Shown one piece after another: positions 16,011 to 25,026 of a stretch of DNA of 64,000 bases. The stretch is taken from positions 248,001 to 312,000 of the forward strand of contig CAWCUU010000001.1 in assembly GCA_963798855.1 (NCBI GenBank), read 5' to 3'. The DNA comes from CAWCUU01 sp963798855. Lineage in GTDB: Bacteria; Gemmatimonadota; Gemmatimonadetes; Longimicrobiales; RSA9. Within the stretch, counting starts at the first letter, position 1. Every line of letters starts with the position of its first letter. Below the pieces are notes generated by a model. That model was not told the DNA's origin and made no database searches. It worked only from the letters and a program-made list of their open reading frames with translations. The translations under genes and the position numbers were made by a program.

Positions 16011-17357
16011 ATGTCCGAGCCGATCCTGCTGGACACCGCCAACATGCTCGCGCCGCAGCTCGGCGGGCGCGGCATCGATCCCCCCGAGCTGGAGCGCGCT
16101 GCGGAGCGCTTCAGCGACGTGCACGCGGCGGTGCGCCGCCGCCGCGAGGCCGGCGAGATGGGTTTCTTCGATCTGCCCGTGCAGCGTGATGTGGTGGACC
16201 AGATCCGCCGCATGGCGGACGCCCTGGCCGGCGTGAACGAGGCCGTCGTCGTGCTCGGGATCGGCGGCTCGGCGCTCGGCTCCATCGCGCTCGGCCAGGC
16301 GCTGCTCCCGCCTGGCTGGAACGAGCTCGACGACGAGGCTCGCGAGTACTTCCCGCGGCTGTACGTGCTCGACAACATCGACCCCACCACCGTCGGCCCG
16401 GTGCTCGATCGACTGCCCATGGGCCGCACGCTCTTCGACGTCGTCAGCAAGTCCGGAGCGACGGCCGAGACGATGGCGCAATACCTGATCGTGCGCGACC
16501 GCCTCGGCCGGGATCTCGGCGCCGAGTACCGGAACCAGCTCGTCTTCACCACCGACCCCGAGTCCGGCGTGCTGCGACGTCTCGCCCAGGAGGAGGGGAT
16601 CCGCGCGCTGCCCGTACCGCCCAACGTCGGCGGCCGCTTCAGCGTGCTCTCCGCGGTCGGACTGCTCCCCGCTGCGCTGGTCGGCATCGACGTGGACGCG
16701 CTCCTCGATGGCGCAGAGGCAATGGTCGAGCGCTGCGAGACCTCCGACCTGCAGCACAACCCCGCGGGGTTGTTCGCCACGCTGCAGTATCTGGCGCACG
16801 AGGAGCACGGCGCTCCGATCCACGTGATGATGGCCTATAGCGACCGGCTGCATGGCATGGCCGACTGGTTCCGCCAGCTCTGGGCGGAGAGCCTCGGCAA
16901 ACGCCTCGACCGGGAAGGCCACGAGGTCTTCCGCGGCCCCACGCCCGTGAAGGCGCTGGGCTCGACCGACCAGCACTCACAGGTGCAGCTCTACATGGAG
17001 GGACCGTTCGACAAGACCGTCACCTTCCTGTCGCTGCGCGACTTCACCGAGGACGTCGCGATCCCGGAAGGCCTCTATCAGGCGATCCCCGAGCTCGGCT
17101 ACCTCGGCGGCAAGACGCTGGGCACGTTGCTGCAGGCCGAGCGAACGGCCACCGCGCAGGCGCTCGCCCGCCACGGTCGCATGAACATGACGATCGAGGT
17201 CCCCGCCCTGACCCCTCACGCGCTCGGCCAGCTCTTCATGCTGCTCGAGATCGCCACCGCGTACGCCGGCGAGCTCTACGACGTGAATCCTCTCGACCAG
17301 CCCGGCGTCGAGCTGGGAAAGAAGCTGACGAGAGAACTTCTGGAATCCGAAGCGTGA
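16011..17357 (+). CDS. pgi: Glucose-6-phosphate isomerase
   Basis: 448 residues from ATG 16011, close to the length of bacterial short-form GPIs. It interconverts glucose-6-phosphate and fructose-6-phosphate. Signatures: VVVLGIGGSALGS phosphate-binding loop, DVVSKSGATAETM, NVGGRFSVLSAVGL, and AESLGKRLDREG with catalytic residues. The C-terminal GQLFMLLEIATAYAGELYDVNPLDQPGVE is the conserved GPI end. It forms a glycolytic group with pyk just upstream. Confidence 0.95.
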   Translation: MSEPILLDTANMLAPQLGGRGIDPPELERAAERFSDVHAAVRRRREAGEMGFFDLPVQRDVVDQIRRMADALAGVNEAVVVLGIGGSALGSIALGQALLPPGWNELDDEAREYFPRLYVLDNIDPTTVGPVLDRLPMGRTLFDVVSKSGATAETMAQYLIVRDRLGRDLGAEYRNQLVFTTDPESGVLRRLAQEEGIRALPVPPNVGGRFSVLSAVGLLPAALVGIDVDALLDGAEAMVERCETSDLQHNPAGLFATLQYLAHEEHGAPIHVMMAYSDRLHGMADWFRQLWAESLGKRLDREGHEVFRGPTPVKALGSTDQHSQVQLYMEGPFDKTVTFLSLRDFTEDVAIPEGLYQAIPELGYLGGKTLGTLLQAERTATAQALARHGRMNMTIEVPALTPHALGQLFMLLEIATAYAGELYDVNPLDQPGVELGKKLTRELLESEA

Positions 17358-17456
17358 TGTTCGACGTCAAGAGCTGACGTCGTCTGGAGGGCTTGGAACG
17401 AAGGTTGCACCTGCGCGGCGTCTTCGAGCGCCGCGCGCCCCTGCTGCCACGATTCC

Positions 17457-18188
17457 ATGAAAAGAGTGCCGCCGCCGACCGATCTCGACCCGCGGGTCGT
17501 CGACTGCAACCGCCTCGGCGCCCTCAGCCGCATCGCGGACGACATCAGCCACGAGATCAAGAACCCGCTCCACGCGATGGTCATCAACCTGGAGCTGGTG
17601 AAGCGACGCGTGGTGACGGGGGCGGGAGAGGCTGCACTGGAGCGGGTCGCGATCGTGGAGGAGGAGATTCAGCGCGTACACCGGCTGATGGACACGCTGC
17701 TGCGGCTGCTGCGGCCGACGCGCGAAAGCCTCGGTGCCGCGGATGTCGGCGTGGTGGTCGAGGACCTGCTGCCGGTGCTGGAAGCGGAGGCGAACGTGCA
17801 GCGGCTGGACTTCCGCTATGTCCCTGGCCGTAGCACCGCACCGGTGCGAATCGCGCGCAGCTCACTGAGCCACGCGCTGCTGAATCTCTTCCTGAACTCG
17901 GTCGAATCGCTCGGAGAGGGCGGGGGCGGAATCGCGCTGGAGATCGGCGCCGCGCCGAAGTCGGTGCATCTGCGGGTGTCGGATACGGGCCCGGCGCTCC
18001 CGGAGCAGACCGTGTCACGGCTCGGTGAGGTCGGCTTCACGACGCGTCCAGGCCACGAGGGTCGTGGCCTGGCGGTGGCGGCCTGGCTGGCGCAGCAGGC
18101 GGGCGGCGAGCTGCGCCACGAGCCGGCATCGGAGGCGAGCGAAGGAGTCACATTCACGCTCGTATTCCCGCGCCACGACCCAACTTGA
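17457..18188 (+). CDS. Sensor histidine kinase (NtrB-like core)
   Basis: 243 residues with no membrane segment and essentially no input domain. It begins with a short Pro-rich stretch, then the H-box DDISHEIKNPLHAM (phosphoacceptor His), helix alpha-2 containing EEEIQRVHRLMDTLL, N-box HALLNLFLNSVESL, G1 VSDTGPALPEQ and G2 GHEGRGLAVAAWLAQQ. It is the likely partner of the NtrC-family regulator 85 bp downstream. The start at 17457 lacks a clear ribosome binding site; a GTG at 17466 is an alternative. Confidence 0.85.
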   Translation: MKRVPPPTDLDPRVVDCNRLGALSRIADDISHEIKNPLHAMVINLELVKRRVVTGAGEAALERVAIVEEEIQRVHRLMDTLLRLLRPTRESLGAADVGVVVEDLLPVLEAEANVQRLDFRYVPGRSTAPVRIARSSLSHALLNLFLNSVESLGEGGGGIALEIGAAPKSVHLRVSDTGPALPEQTVSRLGEVGFTTRPGHEGRGLAVAAWLAQQAGGELRHEPASEASEGVTFTLVFPRHDPT

Positions 18189-18214
18189 CCCTTTGAGTCC
18201 GCGGGGGGTACCTT
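18185..18214 (+). promoter_or_regulatory. Possible promoter between kinase and regulator
   Basis: TTGACC (18185-18190), overlapping the kinase stop, and TACCTT (18209-18214) with an 18-bp spacer. The element lies 60 bp before the regulator ATG. It might give extra expression of the regulator independent of the kinase. Weak -10. Confidence 0.3.
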
Positions 18215-18273
18215 TTCCCCGGGTCGATGCCGGACCCCCTTCCAGGCCGCGGATACCGAGGATCGAGAGAGAT

Positions 18274-19731
18274 ATGGCCGAGCCGAAGCTCCTGATCGCC
18301 GACGACGAGAAACACGTCGCCGAGGGCCTCCAGATGCTGCTCAGCGAGGAGGGCTACGAGGCCGAGATGGCGACGGACGGCAAGGAGGCCTGGGACAAGG
18401 TCAGCTCCGGTGACTTCGGCCTGGTGCTCGCCGACCTCAAGATGCCGGGGATGGGCGGTCTCGAGCTGTTCGCCCGCATGCGCGAAGAGGGCATCGACAG
18501 CGAGCTCATCATCATCACGGGGAAGGGCACCGTTGCGTCGGCCGTGGAGGCGATGCGCAACGGCGCTTACGACTATCTGACGAAGCCACTGGAGCTCGAG
18601 CGGCTCAAGGCACTGATCCCGAAGGCCCTGGAGACCTACCGCGTCAAGACGGCCAACAAACAGCTGCAGAAGCGCGTGGACAGCCTGACCCGCTACGGCG
18701 ACATGCTCGGCGAGTCGGAGCAGATGCGTGCGATCTACAAGATCCTCGAGGTGGTCGCGCCTGCGAACGCGAGCGTGCTGATCGTCGGCGAGAGCGGCAC
18801 GGGCAAGGAGCTGGTAGCGAACGCGATCCACGAGAAGTCGACGCGCGCGAAGGGGCCTTTCATCGCGCTGAACTGCGGCGCGTTTCCGCGCGAGATCCTC
18901 GAGAACGAGCTGTTCGGCCATGAGAAGGGCGCCTTCACGGGCGCGATCGGCGAGAAACCGGGCGCCTTCGAGCTCGCGGACGGCGGCACGCTGTTCCTCG
19001 ACGAGGTCGCGGAGATGGAGCCCGACGTGCAGGTGAAGTTCCTGCGCGCGCTGGAGCAGCGGGCGTTCCGGCGGCTGGGCGGCAAGAAGGAGATCGCGGT
19101 GGACATCCGCGTCATCGCGGCGACGAACCGCGACGTCGAGGAGGCGCTGAAGGAGGGCGACCTGCGCGAGGATCTCTACCATCGCCTGGCGGTCATCCCG
19201 ATCTACCTGCCGCCGCTGTCCGAGCGCCAGGGGGACGTCCGCCTCCTCGCGGAGGAGTTCCTGCGCCGCTTCGCGAAGGAGCAGGACAAGAAGATCAATG
19301 GATTCTCGGCCGGCGTTCTCGAGTTCATCGAGACGTATCGCTGGCCCGGCAACGTCCGGGAGCTGAAGAACGCGGTGGAGCGCGCGGTGATCCTCGCGAA
19401 GGGCTCGGAGATCGAGGTCACGGACCTGCAGCCGCGACACCTTTCGCTGGATGCCGAGCAGCTCCGCATCCCGGTCGGCACGTCGCTGGAGGAGACCGAC
19501 CGGCTCATGACGCTGAAGACGTTCGCCTTCACGGACGGCGATCATTCGAAGACGGCCACGATCCTCGGCCTCACGGCGGCGGAGCTGAAGAAGCGGCTGG
19601 GCGAGTACCTGCAGGAGGATTCGGCGACGACGGCGAGCGGCAACGGCAAGAAGGCGAAGTCCACGAAGTCGTCCCGGTCGCAGAAGGCGGCGTCGAAGTC
19701 GAGGTCCAAGAAGTCGAAGTCGCGCAAATAG
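18274..19731 (+). CDS. NtrC-family sigma54-dependent response regulator with basic tail
   Basis: 485 residues from ATG 18274. Receiver domain 1-120: LLIADDEKH, phosphoacceptor Asp in LVLADLKMPGMGG, KPLE. AAA+ domain about 145-380: Walker A GESGTGKE, sigma54-contact loop KGAFTGAIGE, Walker B GGTLFLDEVAEM, arginine fingers in the LREDLYHRL region and WPGNVRELKN. C-terminal Fis-type helix-turn-helix in HSKTATILGLTAAELKKRL. After it comes a tail of about 30 residues made almost only of Lys, Ser, Arg, Ala and Thr, unusual for the family. It should activate sigma54 promoters when phosphorylated by the adjacent kinase. Confidence 0.93.
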   Translation: MAEPKLLIADDEKHVAEGLQMLLSEEGYEAEMATDGKEAWDKVSSGDFGLVLADLKMPGMGGLELFARMREEGIDSELIIITGKGTVASAVEAMRNGAYDYLTKPLELERLKALIPKALETYRVKTANKQLQKRVDSLTRYGDMLGESEQMRAIYKILEVVAPANASVLIVGESGTGKELVANAIHEKSTRAKGPFIALNCGAFPREILENELFGHEKGAFTGAIGEKPGAFELADGGTLFLDEVAEMEPDVQVKFLRALEQRAFRRLGGKKEIAVDIRVIAATNRDVEEALKEGDLREDLYHRLAVIPIYLPPLSERQGDVRLLAEEFLRRFAKEQDKKINGFSAGVLEFIETYRWPGNVRELKNAVERAVILAKGSEIEVTDLQPRHLSLDAEQLRIPVGTSLEETDRLMTLKTFAFTDGDHSKTATILGLTAAELKKRLGEYLQEDSATTASGNGKKAKSTKSSRSQKAASKSRSKKSKSRK

Positions 19732-19763
19732 CGCGACTGGGCGTGCAACAGAGGAAGCGGAAC

Positions 19764-20198
19764 ATGGCAGAGCACGACGAGTCGTCGTACATCGTGGTGG
19801 AGGAAAGGGGGGGCTCGTTCATGCCTTTCCTGTGGGGCGCGCTGATCGGCGCCGCAGCGATGCTGCTCTTCGCGCCGGGGCCGGGTGAGGAGACGCGGCG
19901 TCGGCTAAAGGAGAGCGGCAAGCGGCTGCGTGATCAGATGGGCGAGCGCTTCGGGGATCTCGAAAGCTCGCTGCGCGAGCAGGTCGACGACGTGCGGGAG
20001 CAGGTGGACGGCCAGGTTTCCGCCGCCCGTGGCGCGTTCGAGGCCGGCGTCTCCACCGGGCGCCGGGCGGTTCGCGAGACGCGCTCGGACGTCGAGCGCC
20101 GGGTCCGCGAGACGCGGGACGCCGTGCGGAGCGGCTACGAGTCGCGTCGCCCGCCTCGCCCCGACGAGCCGGCGGAGACGGAGAGCCAGAGCGAGTGA
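19764..20198 (+). CDS. YtxH-domain membrane-anchored protein
   Basis: 144 residues from ATG 19764 after GAGGAAG. One membrane segment (about 21-40: FMPFLWGALIGAAAMLLFAP) is followed by GPGEETRRRL, the typical YtxH start (the family often reads APKSGKETR). A long amphipathic heptad region follows (EQVDDVREQVDGQVSAARGAFEAG) with many Arg/Glu/Asp, probably a coiled coil. YtxH proteins are stress-associated and uncharacterised. It is co-directional with the regulator upstream and YihY downstream. Confidence 0.8.
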   Translation: MAEHDESSYIVVEERGGSFMPFLWGALIGAAAMLLFAPGPGEETRRRLKESGKRLRDQMGERFGDLESSLREQVDDVREQVDGQVSAARGAFEAGVSTGRRAVRETRSDVERRVRETRDAVRSGYESRRPPRPDEPAETESQSE

Positions 20199-20230
20199 GG
20201 CGCCCGGCGCGGCGCCGCTAGCGTCGGCGC

Positions 20231-21187
20231 ATGTCCGAACCGGCCGGACTCACGGCCACCGAGCCCGGCCCGCCGAAGTCCGCTCCGCCTCGCGGGGCGC
20301 TGCGTCGCGGGTGGGATCGGGCGATCCACTTCCTGGCGCTGATCTACGAGAAGGCCGGTCAGGACGACATCTTCTTCATCGCGGGCGCGATCGCCTTCAA
20401 CGTCGTCGTGGCGTTCGTGCCAATGGTGCTCGCGGTGCTGGGCATCGCGAGCGCGATCCTGCGCATCCACTCGGCCGACCCGGGTGGCACGCTGGAGCGG
20501 GTCATCCTCGACAACATCCCTCCGCTCGGGCCCGACCAGCAGAAGACGATCGGAGACTGGCTCGACAACGTGGTCGCGCAGGCGCCGAAGCTGATCGGCA
20601 TCGGCACCATCGTCTTCATGTGGCTGGCCACCCGGCTGATCGGTACGCTGCGGACCGCGCTGCGCCATGTGTTCGACATCAACCGCGACCGCGGCATCAT
20701 TGCGGGCAAGCTGTTCGACCTTCGCATGGTCTTCGTCGCCGGGCTCTTCTTCGCCATCAACGTGACGCTGACGCTCGGGCTCGACCTGGTTGCGAATGCC
20801 GGGATCGACGTGCTGGGGCTGCTCGGCGCCGGCAAGGGCCAGATCTCCTTCGCCCAGTGGGTCTGGACGCGCCTCGTCGCGCTCTTCTTCCTGTGGATCA
20901 CGTTCGTGCTCGTCTACCGTTATCTACCCGCGCGGCGGACCTCGTGGCGGACATCCCTGACCGCAGCGACGTTCACGGCGCTCCTCTCCGAGCTGCTGAA
21001 GGAGACCTTCAGCTGGTACGTCACGAACCTGGCCGACTACCGCTCGACCTACAGCAACGTGGCCACCTTCATCGTGCTGGTGCTGTGGATCTATTACACG
21101 TCCGTGGTGTTCGTGCTGGGCGGCGAGATCGCCCAGGTGGCGACGATGCAGCGCATCCGGCGCAGGCAGAAGGAGCGCCTGCGATGA
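20231..21187 (+). CDS. YihY/BrkB-family inner-membrane protein
   Basis: 318 residues. After a soluble Pro-rich start (about 1-40), six hydrophobic segments are visible: AGAIAFNVVVAFVPMVLAVLG, LIGIGTIVFMWLATRLIGTL, VFVAGLFFAINVTLTLGLDL, a segment with LVALFFLWITFVLVYRYLP, one in the TATFTALLSELL region, and FIVLVLWIYYTSVVFVLGGE. This matches the BrkB/YihY family of unknown or transport-like function. The family name ribonuclease BN is historical and misleading. Stop is 10 bp before smpB. Confidence 0.88.
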   Translation: MSEPAGLTATEPGPPKSAPPRGALRRGWDRAIHFLALIYEKAGQDDIFFIAGAIAFNVVVAFVPMVLAVLGIASAILRIHSADPGGTLERVILDNIPPLGPDQQKTIGDWLDNVVAQAPKLIGIGTIVFMWLATRLIGTLRTALRHVFDINRDRGIIAGKLFDLRMVFVAGLFFAINVTLTLGLDLVANAGIDVLGLLGAGKGQISFAQWVWTRLVALFFLWITFVLVYRYLPARRTSWRTSLTAATFTALLSELLKETFSWYVTNLADYRSTYSNVATFIVLVLWIYYTSVVFVLGGEIAQVATMQRIRRRQKERLR

Positions 21188-21197
21188 AGGTGACCGC

Positions 21198-21671
21198 GTG
21201 ACCCCCCCCGAAGGCGATGGCCGAAAGGTCGTGGCGCGCAACCGCAAGGCGCTCCACGAGTACGAGATCCTCGACCGCTTCGAGGCGGGCCTGGTGCTGC
21301 GTGGCCCGGAGGTGAAGTCGGTGCGGGAGGGCAAGGTCAACCTCGGGGATGCATTCGCCCGCGTCGAGGGCGGAGAGGTGTGGCTCTACAACATGCACAT
21401 CAGCCCGTACGGACCGGCCAGCGTCTGGAACGCCGCCGACCCGCTGCGCACGCGCAAGCTGCTGCTGCAGAAGCGCGAGATCCGCCGGCTGATCGGCTCC
21501 GTTCAGGAGAAGGGGCTCACGCTGGTGCCTCTCGACCTCCATTTCCGCAAAGGTTACGCGAAGGTCTCGCTGGCGCTCGCGCGCGGCAAGAAGCTGCACG
21601 ACAAGCGGGAGTCTCTGAAGCGGAAGGCGGCGCAGCGCGAGGTCGAACGCGCGTTCAAGGGTGAGCGATGA
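21198..21671 (+). CDS. smpB: SsrA-binding protein SmpB
   Basis: 157 residues from GTG 21198. It binds tmRNA and delivers it to stalled ribosomes for trans-translation. Signatures: NRKALHEYEILDRFEAGLVL, GPEVKSVREGKVNL, YNMHISPYGPAS, RTRKLLLQKREI, and the basic C-terminal tail HDKRESLKRKAAQREVERAF that enters the ribosome. The stop overlaps the amidase start by 4 bp. No tmRNA gene was found in the window. Confidence 0.95.
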   Translation: MTPPEGDGRKVVARNRKALHEYEILDRFEAGLVLRGPEVKSVREGKVNLGDAFARVEGGEVWLYNMHISPYGPASVWNAADPLRTRKLLLQKREIRRLIGSVQEKGLTLVPLDLHFRKGYAKVSLALARGKKLHDKRESLKRKAAQREVERAFKGER

Positions 21672-22927
21672 GGCGCCGGCTCGTCCTCGCCGCGCTCGCG
21701 GCGCTGCTACCGGTGGACGCCGTGCTGCTTCCCACGCCCCTGCTGGCCCAGCTCAGCCCGGCGCCGCTGCGTGTCAGCAGCGCCGGCGGCACGGTAGCGG
21801 TGGGGGCCGACACGAGCCGCGGCTACGTCGCCTATCCCGCTGCCGCGATCGAAGCGCTGGGCGGCCGGGTCGAGCCGACCGCTACCGGGGCGCGGGTGCT
21901 GCTCTTCGGCGACACACTGGTATTCGAGGCATTCTCGCCGTTCTTCCGCGCGGGAGGGGCGGTCGTCCAGCTCGCCCTCCCGTTCTACCGGCACGGCGCG
22001 GCCGTCTACTGGCCCCGGCAGCTGCTGGCCGAGTGGCTGCCGGCCCGGTATCCCGCGCGGGTCACGCTCGCCGACGGCGGGCTGCGGGTGGCCGCCGGCC
22101 GCGCCCAGGCTACGGCGAGCGGGAGCGGCAGCGCCACCGGGAAAGGGCCACCGGGTCACGAGAGGGGCGACAGCCTCGGGAGATCCCCAACGGCGCCACC
22201 TGCGAAGCGGGACACGCGCCCGCCCCTCGTGGTCGTGGACGCGGGGCACGGCGGACGGGACCCGGGCAAGATCGGTCCGGGCGGAGTGCGCGAGAAGGAG
22301 GTCACGCTTGCCATCGCGAAGCGACTCGCCTCGACGCTGCGCGAGCGCGGCTACGAGGTGCGGATGACGCGCACCACCGATACGCTGATCGCGCTGGCGG
22401 ACCGGCCACGATTCGCCAACCAGTGGAAGCAGGGGCGGCCGTCGGCGCTGTTCATATCGATCCACGCGAACTCGTTCCGTGGCAGGGCGCAGGGATACGA
22501 GACGTACTTCCTGTCGGATGCGCGGACGGAGGACGAGCGGCGTGTGGCGGAGATGGAGAACGCGGCGGTCGCGTACGAGGAGCAGGGTGGCAATGGGTCG
22601 CAAGACAATGTGGGCGCGATCCTGAATGGGCTGCGAAACGACTTCTACGTGCACGCCTCCGACGACCTGGCGGAGACGGTCCAGTCCCGGCTCTCGCGCT
22701 TCGAGCCGGGCCGGAACCGCGGCGTCAAGCAGGCGGGGTTCCGGGTGCTGGTGGGTGCGTTCATGCCGGCGGTGCTGGTGGAGACGGCATTCATCTCGGA
22801 TCGAGAGGAGGAGCGGCTCCTGGCGACTGCGGCTTTTCAGGGCCGCATTGCCGACGCCGTGGCGGACGCCGTCGACCGGTTCTTCGAGACGCACGAGCAC
22901 CTGCTGGTGAGCACGGGGCGGCGGTGA
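21668..22927 (+). CDS. N-acetylmuramoyl-L-alanine amidase (Amidase_3)
   Basis: 419 residues with a signal peptide (LVLAALAALLPVDAVLLPTP...LLAQ). Residues about 30-140 look like a copper-amine-oxidase/AMIN-type N-terminal domain (GYVAYPAAAIEALGG). A low-complexity linker follows. The catalytic domain at about 185-410 has zinc ligands in VVVDAGHGGRDPGK, REKEVTLAIAKRL and SIHANSF and the catalytic Glu in VLVETAFISD. It cleaves the amide bond between muramic acid and stem peptide in the periplasm, for cell separation or wall turnover. It overlaps smpB and pyrD by 4 bp each. Confidence 0.93.
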   Translation: MRRRLVLAALAALLPVDAVLLPTPLLAQLSPAPLRVSSAGGTVAVGADTSRGYVAYPAAAIEALGGRVEPTATGARVLLFGDTLVFEAFSPFFRAGGAVVQLALPFYRHGAAVYWPRQLLAEWLPARYPARVTLADGGLRVAAGRAQATASGSGSATGKGPPGHERGDSLGRSPTAPPAKRDTRPPLVVVDAGHGGRDPGKIGPGGVREKEVTLAIAKRLASTLRERGYEVRMTRTTDTLIALADRPRFANQWKQGRPSALFISIHANSFRGRAQGYETYFLSDARTEDERRVAEMENAAVAYEEQGGNGSQDNVGAILNGLRNDFYVHASDDLAETVQSRLSRFEPGRNRGVKQAGFRVLVGAFMPAVLVETAFISDREEERLLATAAFQGRIADAVADAVDRFFETHEHLLVSTGRR

Positions 22928-23865
22928 GACCGACCGCGGCGGCCACGCCGGCGCTCGCGCAGGAGCTGCTCGGTACGTCGTTCCAGAACCCGGTGCTGCT
23001 GGCGGCGGGCACGTGCGGGTACGGCAGCGACCTCGCGGGCGTGCTCGAGCTGGACGCGCTCGGCGGGCTCGTGACGAAGTCCGTGACTCCCGAGCCGCGG
23101 CAGGGGAATCCGGCGCCGCGGGTGGCTGAGTTCGCTGCAGGAATGATCAACTCGGTCGGTCTCGCCAACGTCGGCGTGGAGGCGTTTCGGTCGGAGCGGC
23201 TGCCCTGGCTCGCGGCGAAGCTGCGGCGGGCGCGGGTGCTGGTGAACGTGGCCGGCAAGACGGTCGAGGACTACCCGCGGGTGGTGCAACGGCTGGACGC
23301 GGAGAAGGGGTTCCTCGGCTACGAGCTGAACGTGTCCTGTCCGAACGTGAAGGAGGGTGGCGCGATCTTCTGCCTGCGCGACGATCTGCTGAGCGAGGTC
23401 GTGCGGCAGTGTCGGGCGACGACGCAGCGGCCGCTGCTGGTGAAGCTCTCGCCGAACGTGCCGGACATCGGAAGGATCGCGGAAGTGGCCGTGGCGGCAG
23501 GCGCCGACGCCCTGACGCTGATCAACACCTATCCGGGTCTGATCTTCGACCTGTCGACCCGCCGACCCGTGCTCGGTGCCGGCGCCGGCGGGGTGAGCGG
23601 GCCGGCGATCCTGCCGATGGGCGTGCACGCGGTCTGGCAGGCGCACCGCCGGGTGGACGTGCCGATCGTCGGCGTCGGCGGCATCCGCTCGGCCGAGGAC
23701 GCGCTGCAGTATCTGCTCGCCGGCGCATCGCTGGTCCAGATCGGAACGGCCAGTTTCGCGGACCCTGGCGCGGCAGGGCGTGTATTGAACGGACTCGAAC
23801 ACCACCTCCGCCGAACCGGTGTCGCCAATGTGGGCGAGCTGGTCGGGGCAGGGGTCATCGCATAA
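22924..23865 (+). CDS. pyrD: Dihydroorotate dehydrogenase, class 1B-like
   Basis: 313 residues from GTG 22924 (GTGA overlap). It oxidises dihydroorotate to orotate in pyrimidine synthesis with FMN. Class 1 signature: active-site Cys in NVSCPNVKEGG (class 2 has Ser), LVKLSPNV, INTYPG, GGVSGPAILPM and phosphate-binding VGVGGIRSAEDALQYLLAGAS. Class 1B enzymes normally pair with the PyrK electron-transfer subunit, which is not seen here, so the acceptor is unclear. Next to pyrF. Confidence 0.93.
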   Translation: MRPTAAATPALAQELLGTSFQNPVLLAAGTCGYGSDLAGVLELDALGGLVTKSVTPEPRQGNPAPRVAEFAAGMINSVGLANVGVEAFRSERLPWLAAKLRRARVLVNVAGKTVEDYPRVVQRLDAEKGFLGYELNVSCPNVKEGGAIFCLRDDLLSEVVRQCRATTQRPLLVKLSPNVPDIGRIAEVAVAAGADALTLINTYPGLIFDLSTRRPVLGAGAGGVSGPAILPMGVHAVWQAHRRVDVPIVGVGGIRSAEDALQYLLAGASLVQIGTASFADPGAAGRVLNGLEHHLRRTGVANVGELVGAGVIA

Positions 23866-23884
23866 GGCCGATCGCGAAGGAGCC

Positions 23885-24598
23885 ATGGCGGAGATCATCG
23901 TCGCCCTCGACCTGGATACGCCCGAAGAGGCCGACCGTCTCGTCGCTCGAATCGGCGAAGCGGTCGGCTTCTACAAGGTCGGGGCGCAACTCTTCACCGC
24001 GGTCGGACCGGACGTCGTGCGCCGCCTCCGGGACAGGGGCAAGCGCGTCTTTCTCGACCTCAAGTACCACGACATCCCGAACACGGTCTCCCGAGCGGTC
24101 GAAGCCGCCATCGCGCTGGAGGTGGACCTGCTCACGCTGCACGCCTCCGGTGGCAGCGCGATGATGCGCGCGGCGCGGGAAGTCGCCGAGGGCCGGACCA
24201 CTCGACTGGTTGGCGTGACCCTGCTGACCTCCTTCACCGCCGAAGACGTGGTCGAGGTCTGGGACAAGGAGTTGCGCTCTCTGCGCGAGGAGGTCGCGCG
24301 CCTCACCGCGCTCGCCGTGGACGCCGGCCTGGACGGCGTGGTCGCCTCCGCCCTCGAGGCGGAGTCGCTGAAGCGGCGCTACGGCCCCGAATTCCTCGTC
24401 GTCACGCCGGGCATCCGGCCCGACGGCGAGGTGGTGCACTCCGACCAGGCTCGCATCGCGCGCCCGGCCGATGCCGTGCGCGCCGGCTCCGACTACCTCG
24501 TGGTCGGCCGGCCCGTCTATCTGGACGCCGATCCCGCGGGCGTCGTCGAGCGGATGCGTGCCGAGATCGAGGGCGCGCTGGAGACGGCGGCGGAATGA
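23885..24598 (+). CDS. pyrF: Orotidine-5'-phosphate decarboxylase
   Basis: 237 residues from ATG 23885. It decarboxylates OMP to UMP. Motifs: IIVALDLDTPEEA, GFYKVGAQLFTAVGP, catalytic DLKYHDIPNTV (Asp/Lys/Asp network), TPGIRPDG and the C-terminal YLVVGRPVYLDADP phosphate loop. It is 19 bp from pyrD and its last 4 bp overlap the next gene, so pyrimidine genes and envelope genes share an operon. Confidence 0.95.
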   Translation: MAEIIVALDLDTPEEADRLVARIGEAVGFYKVGAQLFTAVGPDVVRRLRDRGKRVFLDLKYHDIPNTVSRAVEAAIALEVDLLTLHASGGSAMMRAAREVAEGRTTRLVGVTLLTSFTAEDVVEVWDKELRSLREEVARLTALAVDAGLDGVVASALEAESLKRRYGPEFLVVTPGIRPDGEVVHSDQARIARPADAVRAGSDYLVVGRPVYLDADPAGVVERMRAEIEGALETAAE

Positions 24599-25026
24599 CG
24601 CGCTCGCTCCTGCTGGCCGTGCTGCTCCTCGCGCCGGCGCTTCCGGTGCGCGCACAGCAGACACGCGACCTGCGCGCTGCCGTGGACCGCATCGCCGCGG
24701 CGTGGTCACGCGGCGACGCGCGCGGCCTCGCGACGCGCGGCTGTGACGCCGGCATCGCGCTGGAGACGAGCGAGGGCCCGATGGGTCCGCTGCCGCCGCG
24801 GCAGGCGGCGGCCGTGCTGCGGCGCGTCTTCGAGCAGGCCGAGACCGTCTCCGCGCGCACGGCGCAGGTGGCGGTGACGGGCGGCGATCCGCAGCGGGCG
24901 TACGGCGAGATCGAGTGGATGGTCAGGCCGCGCGGTACGACGATCCTCGAGCGCGCGCACGTCTTCGTCGCGCTCGTCCGCGAGGGCGACCAGTGGAGGG
25001 TCACCCAGATCCGCCTCATGCGGTGA
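24595..25026 (+). CDS. Secreted NTF2-like (DUF4783-type) protein
   Basis: 143 residues with a signal peptide (LLLAVLLLAPALPVRAQ). The mature chain (about 22-143) has an NTF2/SnoaL-like pattern: an N-terminal helix DRIAAAWSRGDARGL, then YGEIEWMVR and the C-terminal strand GDQWRVTQIRLM. Such proteins often bind small ligands or are of unknown function. Overlaps pyrF by 4 bp and mscS by 1 bp. Confidence 0.7.
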   Translation: MTRSLLLAVLLLAPALPVRAQQTRDLRAAVDRIAAAWSRGDARGLATRGCDAGIALETSEGPMGPLPPRQAAAVLRRVFEQAETVSARTAQVAVTGGDPQRAYGEIEWMVRPRGTTILERAHVFVALVREGDQWRVTQIRLMR

